Assembly: GCA_009829735.1 (NCBI GenBank)
Contig: CM020619.1
Span: 23,399,554 to 23,463,553 of the forward strand
Length of the DNA stretch: 64,000 bases
Direction of reading: 5' to 3'
Source: Pyropia yezoensis
Taxonomy: Eukaryota > Rhodophyta > Bangiophyceae > Bangiales > Bangiaceae
The notes under the pieces are model-generated. The model saw nothing but the letters and a program-made list of their open reading frames with translations, was not told the DNA's origin and searched no databases. Made by a program: the position numbers and the translations under genes. How positions within the stretch are numbered: position 1 is the stretch's first letter; each line of letters opens with the position of its first letter. Shown here in pieces: positions 41,898 through 51,654 of the stretch.

Positions 41898-43246
41898 CTG
41901 TTGGTTGTTGAAAAAGGACAGGTACGAGCCCGCTCCAGCGCTTAAAACAACCGCAGCCCCCGCCCCCCCCTCTCTGGTGGCCAACCCACAACGAGAAGCT
42001 GCCACTCTACGGCGCAACCTACCGCGCCGGCTAGGGTGCCCCCCCTACTACGGCCGCGGCAGGCACAGCCGCGGGTAGCTTAGAAGCCAGTTTGGTCTGA
42101 GCAGCGGCGGTGGGTGGGGGAGTCGAGGTGTCAGCCTCGAGCAGGCGGCTGGCCGCGGCTGCCTTCCCCTCCCACAGCCGCTACTGCACAAAACAAAACC
42201 ACGTGATGCAGCGGACGAAGTTTGCTATCCAGGATGACGCCCGGGAGAGTCCTTGGAGGGTGGTTGGGGTGACGAGGACGTCGCGTTTGAAAACCCAGCT
42301 CTGAGCAAGACCGCACCGACGTTCACCATGGAGATCACGTACCCCTGCTGCAGCTCACCGAGGGCAAAAATGCCAAACGCCGTCGGCGCCATAACCATCT
42401 CATCGAGGAGCTCGGGGGCAGGCGGAGCGGCAAGGAGGGGGCTGTTACAGCTATCCGCGCCGATGGTCCACCTCGCGCCCGCCGCGGTGCTTGACCAGGA
42501 TGCAGGAGTAGAAGATAGGTCCCGCCACTGCGTTGAAGTCGTCCACAAACACGCTCTCGCTCCTACGGGGCAGGGGAGGAAGAAAGCAGGTTGTCAGAGG
42601 GAGGTGGTTGCGGTCGCAGGACGGCGAGCGCGAGCAGTGAAGGAGCCCAACGCACAATCTTCTGGAAAAATAGCACCTGTTTCCGTCCAGCTGTAAGGCA
42701 ACTCAAATTGCTATTGCAGCTGCTCGAAAACCAGCTCAGAAAGAGCAGCCCACAACGACCGCGCTTCACACAAAGTGCACGCGTACGACGTCCACACTTG
42801 CTTATCTGCTACTGCTTTTATTTTTCCTGGAGTCGCGGGTCACTCTAGCAGACGGTGAAGAAATTTCGGGCGGTGACCGCATCGGGCGCCTCAGAAACAA
42901 TGTTTTTTTCATATGTCTTATTGCGTGAGACAGACCTTAAGGGTAGACTGCATCGGTTCCCTATTCCCTGTGCTCCGTTGGATTCGCCGGTGACACCGGT
43001 GTCGTCCCCCAATGGAGTCACTTGAAATTTGCTCCGCTGTTTTTTTTGGCTCTGGACTCCGCGCCTGCTGACCTTCTCAGCACCTCGTCGGTGGGGTGCT
43101 CGGCACTGCTGGTAATCGGGTGCAAAACAGTTGACTTTTTCCTCGCTCGAGCTTAGCTTAGGGCGGTCATCAGGATCTCCCAACCCCCTCTCTGACTAGT
43201 CGACAAGTATACTATCCCTCCCGCAGCTGCTTCGCCAACAAATGTA
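41898..43246. other. Region between two transposons, no gene recognised
   Basis: About 1.35 kb. It includes the 3' part of the split DDE transposon (to 42937) and ~300 bases of flank. A minus-strand stretch near 42340-42440 reads LLDEMVMAPTAFGIFALGEL and another reads VFVDDFNAVAGPIFYSCILV (42540-42620). These look more natural than chance but match no family I know and lie in different frames. Confidence 0.4.
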
Positions 43247-44582
43247 CAGTCGGTACCCAATTTTATCGGCACGCATCTAAGAGAAATTTGAGATGCCAGA
43301 TCCAACGTAGAAAAGGGTCATATGGCCTGAGATCGCCGCATCCCGCGCGCGGCCGCGCCCAAGTGCTACGGCACGGCCCCTCTATAGCAGCCCATAGATC
43401 AGCGCCCTGGACCGCGCCGAGGTCGGCAGGCACCATGGCATGCTGAGCACGTAGCCCCCTGTCCGACGGCGAGCCCACCGCCATCACGGCCTTCCTCCAA
43501 CAGGGCAAGTCCCTGCTGGCCATCAGCACGGCTTTGGGTCGATCAAAGAGCACCATGGCCTACACGGCAATGACCATGCGCGCGGCTGCAGCCCGCGCCA
43601 GGGTAGACAAGCGTCGTCAACCCAAGAACTTGACGGACCGTGAGCTGCGCAGCCTCAAGCGCGCGATGGACGACAACGGGTTTTCCTCTGTGGCCGCCCT
43701 GACGGAGATGGTCAACACCACGCGCTCCCAGGCGTCGGGCGGGCCTAGCAAGGGCTCAGTATAAGCCTCCACTGTCCGTAAGGCCGTCCGCGCTATGGGG
43801 CTTCTCTCCCGGGTGGCCGCGAAGAAACCCTTCCCGTCGGCCAAGAACGCGAAGCGCCTCGTATGGGCAACAGCACGCCGGGGCTGGACGGCTGACTGGG
43901 CGTCCGTACTCTTCACCGACGAAAGCTCGTTCCTGGTCCGCGACGCCAGCTTCTCGCGCGTTTGGCGGCGCAACGGCAAGCAGGACGCACCGCATCGCCT
44001 GCGCCCAACTTTCGAGAGCAGGCGCCAGTCCGTGATGGTGTGGGGAGGGTTCTCGGCGCGCGGCCGGACGCTCTTGTTGCGGGTCGAAGGCTCCATAAAC
44101 ACGGCCAAGTACGCTGGCGTTTTCGAGGACTACGTGGTGCACCAGATTTGCGCTGACTACGGCGCGCCGGATGCTCTGTGGCTGCGACAGGACTTGGCAC
44201 CGTGTCACGCGGCAAAGGCGTCCATGGAGATTAAGGCTCAGCTCGGGCTGCGGGTCCTGCCTTGGGTCGGGCCCCCCGACCTCAACCTCATCGAAAATGC
44301 CTAGGCGGAGCTGGAGCGCCGCCTGGGGCAGCGCCCCACGGCGCTCAAGAACAAGGACGAGCTGTGGGCGGCTCTCTGCAATGAGTGGGACGCCATCCCT
44401 CATGCCTTTTTCAAGGCTCTGGCGGAGTCGATGCCCCTTCGTGTGCGGGGTGTCATAGCCGCTCAGGGCGCCAGCACGAAGTATTGACGGGCCCAGTGCC
44501 TCGAATCGAGGGGTTGCTTACTGTCGAATTTCTCCGTACGAATCTCCCTTTTGGCCGTGCGGATAAAATTGGGTACCGACTG
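43247..44582 (+). mobile_element. Tc1-like DNA transposon, decayed
   Basis: Inverted ends start CAGTCGGTACCCAATTTTAT (43247 onward, and the reverse complement ending at 44582). They differ by one base over ~27 and are flanked by TA on both sides. A length of 1,336 bases with CAGT termini is typical of Tc1 elements. It carries one broken transposase gene. Confidence 0.92.
43447..44487 (+). pseudogene. Tc1-like transposase, broken
   Basis: An HTH part is readable at 43447-43764 (AITAFLQQGKSLLAISTALG, then DRELRSLKRAM). After a frame change near 43740-43790 the catalytic domain follows: VLFTDESSF (first D), SVMVWGGFSARG, LRQDLAPCHAAK (second D, where N-x-P-H is usual) and PPDLNLIENAxAELERR (third acid). 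The codon expected to be Trp in NLWAEL is TAG at 44302. No in-frame ATG precedes the HTH. At least three lesions are present, so this copy cannot make a transposase. Confidence 0.85.
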
Positions 44583-44584
44583 TA

Positions 44585-45589
44585 CTATCTCCCCCGGAGC
44601 GCTAAAAAAATGTTTATTTTACTCTATGTATTGCCGTGTACCCATGCGAGCAATCTCTCCAGTCGAACACACACCCATGGGCGTCCTGCTATGTAACTCT
44701 CGATCCGACACAGCCTGTGGAGTATTTTTCCGTGTGGCGTGAAAGGGCTCATACTTGACATCCTCCCTTTGGCACGTGTCGTGATCATGTCGAATATCGG
44801 CCACTGGACCAATCAAACCCACACTGCTCGACCCGTGCACGTCCACTTTTACGGGAAGCACAATACCGTGTGTCCTTCTTGACGACCATGGGGAATATAT
44901 AGAGACATGAGAGACTCTCAGCAGGTATCGCCGGCCTTAGCGGGGTGGATTCCGGCTGAGAAAAAACGACACGTTGTGAGGCCGGTCGCAATTGACCTTT
45001 CTCTCATCCAGGAATGACTACTGGAGGCACGAGTGACTGCTACTTCGCCCACCTACAGTCTTTCTCCATTACTAGACACCCTTTTTGGCGATCGTGCCCT
45101 GAGGCGTGGTGGCCCAGATTGCCGCACCCGAGCGATGCTGTTGCGAGAAAACAGGCGGCTGCAGGCAATCGTCGCGTCAGTTGATCGACAGCTGGCCACG
45201 ATCCAAACCCCAAGAGCGAGCCAGCCAGGGTTTAAATCCACAAAAAAGTGGTCGAAGGCGGGCACCATTCTTACACTTACCCGTGACCGAGGTCAGCACT
45301 CGGCGAGTCAACGGCGCGTGCGGCTCGTCTCAGCCAAGTGACGGGCTCACGGTTTTGAGCGAGAGGGAACGCGTGTGGTTCAACCCGCCAGCGACTGCGC
45401 GCCCACGCAGCTCGCTTGCCGCCGTGCGCTCCCCCCCCCACCCCGCCCCCCCCCCCCGCCCCCCCCCCCAGCTCCCCCCATCCCTTTGCCACCCAACATT
45501 GGTCCGTTCTTGTGCCTCCTCCTCCCCCCCACACGCAGGTACCCACCTCGCTCCGTGGCCCTCGCGATGAGCGACGACCTCGGCGGGGA
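44585..45589. other. Spacer between the Tc1-like element and the repeat array
   Basis: About 1 kb with no recognisable gene. The first 700 bases have balanced composition. From about 45400 poly-C tracts appear (45428-45470), like the spacers of the adjoining repeat array. Confidence 0.5.
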
Positions 45590-47770
45590 CTACACCGTCG
45601 GTGGCCGCAGCGGCGGCCGCGGTTGTGGTCGTGCAGGCCTGTGAGAGAAGGGCACGCCGCGCACCCCATCCTCCGCCAACCCCCCCCTCCCTTCAACCAC
45701 CAAGGTCGCACCCCGCAGGCCGGCCTCCCCAACCACGCGCTTGCCACTTTGGCCCTGCCACCTGGACGCGCTATCGGCGGCGATGCTGGTGAGCGTGATG
45801 GCTGGGGCGGCGGTGGCGGTTGTCGGGGCACATCCCCGAGGTGCGCGCTGGCCCCCGCCTCCCCTGGCCAACTTCCCGCGGAAGGTTAAATACAATACAA
45901 GGCATCAATGTGGGGGCGTCGGCGACGGACGTGCGCGTTTGCGCGCCGGGGGCACGCCGCCCCCTCCCCTTCATCCCCATCAACTCCGCGATTTTATTGT
46001 TCAAGATTGGTACGCTGAGGACGGTGGTGATGGTGGCTGACGGGGCGTCGACGGCGGTCTTGTGGGGTGGTACGACTCTGGGCGGGGGGCGCGCCGCCTT
46101 TGCATCCCTTCTCACAACCCTGCAGCCTATATCAATCTCCTTTTTTGGGACGCTACTGACCCAAGCTCGTGGCAATGGCGGAAAGGGAGGTGGTGCCGTT
46201 TGTACGCGGTGTCTTTTCTTTGACGCGCCGCTCCCCCCCACCCCCCTCTCTCCATCAACCACCCCTAGTTTTTAACATTGTCTTATACGCCGCCAACGCT
46301 CGTGGCCATGCATGCGGGGATGTTGGCTGCGTGCGTGACTGATTGTCCCCTGCCGGCTGGCGGCCCTCCGCCCTCCTTTCGTATTCCTTCTATCTTCTCA
46401 TCGGCCGACGTACGTACAAATTTCTACTTTGAGAGGCACCCGACCACGGCGGAGGTGCCGGCGCTGGCTTGGTATGCGGTCACGGCCCCCCCCCCTCCGC
46501 AACACATCAACCTCCCGCACTTTTTCGTTTGCTTTCACAAGCCGCTGGCGCCGCTGGCCATGCGCGTGGGGACGTCAGCGGTGGCGGTGTTGGGTTGTGC
46601 GCGGGGTGTGTGCCGCCCCCCCCCTTCCTCCCCATCGTCCAAAGCTCGTGCAAACTTCCTCTTTTGAGACTGACCTGACGGTCATGGCCATGATGGCAGC
46701 GATGCCGACGCGGGCGTCGGTGGTTGCCTCGTGGGGAGATGCTTGGCCAGTGCGAGGCCCCCCCCCCCGCACCGCCCATCTCCACAAACGTTTCTAAGCT
46801 GCAACTTCGAGCGCGTCTCGATGCTGGCGCGCTTGCCGGCGAGGGCCTCAGCGGCGGCCGTTTGCGCTTGCGGGCGGCAGTCGCGTCGACCTCACGGCTG
46901 CGTCCCGGTCTCCCCAAGCATTGTTGAACTACAGCTTGACGACGATGCCGAGTATGGCAGCGGGGTCGATGCGGGCATCAGCGGCCTCTGTATGTGTGCG
47001 CTTTGTGCGCTGGTCACCGAGCGTCCTGCCCCACCGTCCTTGTCAAACCGCAATCCTTGACCGATGTGGCTTTACCGGCTCGTGCGTCTGAGGCCGCCAT
47101 GCGGGGCTATGTGCGGGGGGCACGCGGCCCCCTTCCCCCATCCTTATATCTCTCTGTGCGCTTCCAGCCTGCACCTTTTAGATTCTTTCGGCCCTGGAGG
47201 TGGTGCTCATACGGGCTTCCGCGGATGTTGCGCGGGGTCAGGCGCGGCGGGCTCGCCGCGTCCCCCCCGCTCTGACCCCACCGCTGAACGCATTTTGATA
47301 GGAGTACTTTAAGGAGGCGGCCACCACGGTGGTGGCACCGGCGCTGGCGTCGGGGGCCGTGGTGTGGGGTACTGCGCGGGGGGCACGCCGCCCCCGTACC
47401 TCCCACTCACATATCGCAACGCGCTCCCGAACTGGGACTTCGAGATGGCGCCCGCCCGGGCAGCTGTGGCGATGCAGACTTCCTCTTCCGTCGCGCGTAC
47501 AGAAATGCCAGGGGCGGCCCGAGGGGTGGTCAGGATTGCGGCGACTGCTGTCGTGGACACGACAGAATTCAGGCGCGTGCAACGGGGCCCTCTGCTCCCC
47601 TTTATCTGCCGCCCCCTCTGTTCACGGCCTCGTGCGCACATGCGCTACAGACCTACTCCCCCAACCGTGCGAGTTTTGTAGCCCTGACGCCGCATAGCTA
47701 CATCAATGGCGGCGGCAGAGCGGGCCATAACCGCAGTGGTAGCGATGGTGACTCCTATTGTGCGGGGGGC
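45590..47770 (-). repeat. Degenerate ~130-bp tandem array encoding a repeated short peptide
   Basis: About 17 units, spaced 105-150 bases, each consist of a C-rich spacer (plus strand, often ..GGGGGCACGCCGCCCCC..) and a 45-65-base core. On the minus strand the core reads as a related Ala/Thr-rich peptide of 15-20 residues. Examples are ACTTTTAAAAAATDGVV, TAVDAPSATITTVLS, ATTDARVGIAAIMAMTV, EAADARIDPAAILGIVV, MAASDARAGKATSVKDC, TTAPDASAGATTVVAASLK and VTIATTAVMARSAAAIDVA. Several cores end at GT donor-like sites (GTACCA, GTATAA, GTGAAA, GTCAGT). The cores lie in different frames relative to one another, so they could only be joined by splicing. Whether this is a living mini-exon gene, a dead one or a minisatellite is open. 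Confidence 0.6.
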
Positions 47771-47845
47771 GCGCATCTGCACGCTCCGCCTGCGATACTT
47801 CCCCACGCGTGCGCGTACCCTTGGGCTTGATGCACCGGTGCGCCG

Positions 47846-50196
47846 TCATGCGCCGCGCGTGCCGCTATCAACCTGTAGTGTAGCCCCTGTACAGGTTGCT
47901 GCCGTTGCCAACCATCCAGAAGAAAAGGAGAAATTGTTCTCATCAAAGCGCACTGCGTGCTTTATTCTTCCATCAGACGCGCCTCCTCGTCGTCCCCTGA
48001 CGTGTCGCTCTGTGAAAAAAATCATCCAGTCGGCCGTGTCTACGATGGCGTCCTCCTCATACTCTGCCCTCAGCCAGAGTCGCACAACTTCCCGAGCGTC
48101 ATGCTCGCTCTCCCCCCCCACCACCGCCCGTCCAAGGAACGTCCCTTGCAACAGTGTGAGCACCTCCTCAACGTCGACCGCCACGCTTGAAAATTCCTGC
48201 CGGTACTACGCGTGCGCAGCCACCAGAGAGGCATTCATAGAAGCTGGTAAAACAGGGGACTTCACCCAGCAATGCACAATAGTCTCCCTGGTCATCTTCT
48301 CCCACACCTCAACACTCATCGTGGAGGCATCCATGAGGTGGGCGTGGCCACGCCCGGCGAGACCACCATTCTGCGGCGGGCGCGGTACCTCCTCCGGCGA
48401 CGGCAGCAAGGCGGCCAGCAGATCTCGTTCAGCCGCAACTTCGGCATCATGGTCGAGGGCCTCAAGCCCCGGAAAAACGCGCCGCACCGTACTCCTGCAG
48501 CACGTCCGTGGTTGGGGCCACCCAACGGGCCTCGTTCTCGGTTCGAATACCGGACGGAGCTGGTGGAGCAGCAGGCAAGGCAGGAGCAGCTGGCCCTGTC
48601 GGGGGGGGGGTGGGGGGAGATGCTCGAAGAGGCAGATGTCGTAGCCAACGGTACGGGGGCGGGGAGGCTTGGAGGAGTGGCGTCGGAGGCGGGGGGAAGC
48701 GTCCGAGGTGGCGGGGCTTTGGAGGCAGGAGAAGAAGCCCCAGGCGGGGTTGGCGGGGGAAGGGGAGAGGCGGCGGCCGGTATCGTCGAAGGGTCAGGGG
48801 GGATGCGGGGGGGGCGCAGACCAGAGGGCAGTGGGAACCAGGTCACCAGCACACCCAATGGGCGCCGTTCGTAGCGTCTCTTGAGAGCCGCGATGACCCC
48901 AGCGTCCATCGGCTGATAAATGGCCGTAACGTTCGGAGGAAGAAAGAGCATTTTGACGTCATCCGCTCGTAGCGATACATCGTGAGTGGATGAGTTGTCC
49001 GTGACCAACGCGCATTTGGCACCGCGATGGCGCTCCCGAACGGCCTGGAGGAAGACCGTACTCCACTATTTCGCGTACACATGTCGATCCATCCAAGCCC
49101 TTTTCTGATTGAAGTAGGGAAGGGGACATTCGTTGCCTGCCCCGCGGAAGCACATGGGCCGCTCCGCCTCCCCGATCATGGAGACAGGGAGCTTGTGCGT
49201 GCCCGTGGCGTTTGTGCAGAGCACGAGGGTGGCGCGGTCTACGTGCCGCATGGCCTTGGTGCCGCGCGCGTGCCGCCGATCTCGCCGTGGCACGTATGAG
49301 CGCGAGGGCAAGCACCTGTACAGCAGCCCCGTCTCGTCCATGTTATAGATTCGCTCTGGGGGGTAGGCCTCGAGGGCGCGGTGGATGTCCTGCATCGCCG
49401 ACGCAGCCAGTGCCAGGTTGACTTCGCCAGCCTGCCCGTGCATGGCGACGCTGCAAATGTCAAACCTCTTCAAAAAGCCCCGCACCCAGCCATGGCTGGC
49501 CGAAAAGCCGGTGATGCCCCGACGAGCTGCGATCATGGTGGCACCTTCCTGCGGCAAAGCGGTGGTGATCGGTAATCTCCAATGACCGCGGGCATATATA
49601 GCGAGGTACCACTCGTGAGCGAGGGCGTCCAGCTCCGGCCACTTGCCCGCCTGGCGGTTGCTGCGACCCAATGTCTGCGCGTCGTCAGGCATACTTCTGT
49701 AGATGGCTGCACCCGCCATGATCTTCTGCGCGTTCCGCCTGGACACGGGGATAGGCAGATAGCGGAGAACCACAGGCCACGATATATTGGCGTCCTGTAG
49801 ACGTACAATCTGCTTTTTCACGCCGATCGAGACTTCCTGCCGGGCCTTGCGTCGCCGTCTACCGGCAGCCATAAGCGCAGGTTGCGGCTCAGTGCAATGC
49901 TCCGCGTCGTAGGTGCGCCTTGATTGGCCCGCCGGGTTTGTCAGCAGGCCCTCGCACGTTGCCGCCGCCGCTCTTGCAGCGTCCCGGACAGCATGGGGCC
50001 ACTCATGCATCAAATCAGGTACAGCCCTCTCAATCGCAGCCTCAAAAAAAGCAGCAACCGCCGTTCCAGATGTGGATATTGGAGGAGCGATGGGGATCGG
50101 TGGCGTACCAGATGGAGGGGAGGGTAAACGGGTGGAATGAGACATGATGTGAGGGGCGGGGGGTATACGGCCGGGCGTTGCCCACGGTGGGTCCAT
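47846..50196 (-). pseudogene. pogo/Tigger-type transposase, interrupted
   Basis: The order from the N-terminus is: a Pro-rich leader; a basic HTH-like part (SIGVKKQIVRLQDANISW); a CENP-B/Tc5-type HTH (SHGWVRGFLKRFDI); and a DDE_1 domain with NMDETGLLYR (first D), LVTDNSSTH (second D), FLPPNVTAIYQPMDAGVIAALKRRY (third D) and VEVWEKMTRETIVHCW. The first frame is 376 codons and ends at TAG (49068-49066); the same frame continues directly after it. A second in-frame TAG lies at 48208-48206, before EEVLTLLQGTFLG. A Pro/Ser-rich stretch at ~48490-48850 looks like an intron with a GTGACC-type donor and a CTGCAG acceptor. I found no TIRs. This is probably a decaying copy. Confidence 0.8.
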
Positions 50197-50245
50197 CGAT
50201 GCTGCGTGCGTGCGATGGTGGTGCGTGCGAGGGAAGCGAAGGGGC

Positions 50246-50350
50246 GCGACGAGAATGGGTGTGACGAGGATGGGTGCGACGACGGTGGGCGCGACGACGG
50301 TGGGCGCGACGACGGTGGGCGCGACGACGGTGGGCGCGACGACGGTGGGT
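50246..50350 (+). repeat. 15-bp minisatellite, seven units
   Basis: Seven tandem units of exactly 15 bases run from 50246 to 50350. The last five are GCGACGACGGTGGGC (the final one ending in T), and the first two are diverged versions. Confidence 0.95.
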
Positions 50351-51654
50351 ACCTTCTGAAATGATCTTAAATATGGCGAAATGAAGAACTTGAAGGGTCG
50401 AAGTTCTTTTTAATTCTGCATTCCGATCGACCTTGGGACGATCGGTGGAAGTGGGCGTTCATCCGCGGTCGACCTACATTGGTTACTAGACACCATGCCC
50501 AACAAAGGATGTCACAGCAATGGAGAAAGACTGTACAGTCATTCCCCGATGATGACCCACCCCTATGGCGAGCATTACAGCTACCGGCACCGCGACGCCA
50601 GGAGCGTGCTCGCCAATCAATCGCTCCAGAAAAGCCGCCCGCGCCTCTCTCGCTGCTCTGAATGACTGTGGAAGACTGTCGGCCAACTCGTTATAGGCCC
50701 ACCTGGGCTTATACGGGGGTGGTACAAGGTCGGGGATTGACTGTACCAGCAAGCGCTCTACGACCTGCAGCTGGCGTCACAGTGGAACACCAAGGCGTCG
50801 TTTGGCGTGAACTCCCCACTGGTTTGTTGACAGGGGAGCCGCTCTCACCAAGACTGCCCTGGCCGTGATGTCGGTGCGCCTGCAGCTGCGCAGTGGGTCT
50901 AAGACCGAGTACCTACATTTCCGTGCAAGATGGCCTTTACGGCCTCTGTGGGAGGGTCGGCTTCTGTAAGCAGGCCCTCACGACCCCCTGAGGGCCGTCT
51001 TGCACGGAAATGTAGGTACTCGGTTTTAGACCCACTGCGCTGGCAGGCCGGGACGGCCGCGCCAAGGCCGTCTTGGCGTTCCCCCTCGCCGTAGTGCTCG
51101 CGCAGTGGGCGCCGTCGCGGAGAGAGGGCGCGGAGAACGGGGCTGCCACACCCCCAGTCGGTGGGCCGTCCAACTGCCCTCCCCCTTGCGCTACCCCCCT
51201 CGCGCGGCGGTCGAGGGAGAGCCCCAGAGCTCCCGCTCTACCCCGCCTCCACAGCCGGGCAACGAGGACAGCAACATATATACACGCACAATAACGATTG
51301 ACATTGGCATCCTGTTGGCGCACAATCCACACGGGCGCGGCGTTGTCGGCCGCCGCCACGGCCGCAGCGCGCCGCGCCCACCGCCACCGCCATCCTCGCC
51401 CACCCACCTTGGGAACACACTTCGTGGCTGGGGCCAAGCCTTCCCAGAACACACACGACGCACGTATCCAATTCTGCCCCGTACGAGCGCCCACAACATC
51501 ATTGCTCCCACACAACATGAGCCTGCCAGCCAAGCGCAGGCATTGGCCTGGCGCTAAGCCTGGTATCGCCAAACACGCATATGGTCGACTCGGGGGCCGA
51601 GTGTATGTGCAATGTAGGGAGGAGATGGTGCTACCAGCCTACGCTGTGCTGCGC
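50351..51654. other. Intergenic region downstream of Ufd2, with a foldback element
   Basis: About 1.3 kb of mixed composition between the minisatellite and the stop codon of Ufd2. Apart from the inverted repeat at 50888-51040 no structure or gene was recognised. An 88-codon minus-strand frame (50486-50752) has natural composition but no domain. Confidence 0.5.
50888..51040. repeat. 153-bp foldback (MITE-like inverted repeat)
   Basis: Two 48-base arms (50888-50935 and 50993-51040) are inverted copies with two mismatches. They begin GCGCAGTGGGTCTAARACCG and are separated by a 57-base loop. No clear target duplication was found. It could be a minimal MITE or a structured RNA or terminator. Confidence 0.85.

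Larger units (their letters stand above)
33897..42937 (+). mobile_element. DDE transposon (~3.4 kb) split by an LTR element
   Basis: Long-range inverted ends of 21 bases (AGGTCTRTCTCACGCAATAAG) lie at 33897-33917 and 42917-42937 with one mismatch, each flanked by TAA. Removing the inserted LTR element and one target-site copy leaves ~3.37 kb, of which ~1.5 kb is transposase. This is plausible for a DNA transposon of the Tc1/mariner-IS630 supergroup. The 3' part (41.9-42.9 kb) has no recognised gene. The pairing of these ends rests on 21 bases and is the least certain part. Confidence 0.6.

Noticed and set aside
42253-42696. 147-codon plus-strand frame
   Set aside because: The more natural-looking peptides in this stretch are on the minus strand in separate frames, and neither strand matches a known family.
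48538-48560. GGTTCGAAT T-loop-like sequence
   Set aside because: The stem is only four pairs including G-T, and no D-arm or acceptor stem could be paired.
44302-49068. TAG read as a sense codon (altered genetic code)
   Set aside because: The helicase gene ends at TAG, and all in-frame TAGs lie in decaying transposases, so ordinary decay explains them.
50246-50350. CRISPR-like array
   Set aside because: The units are directly adjacent without spacers and the genome is eukaryotic; it is a minisatellite.
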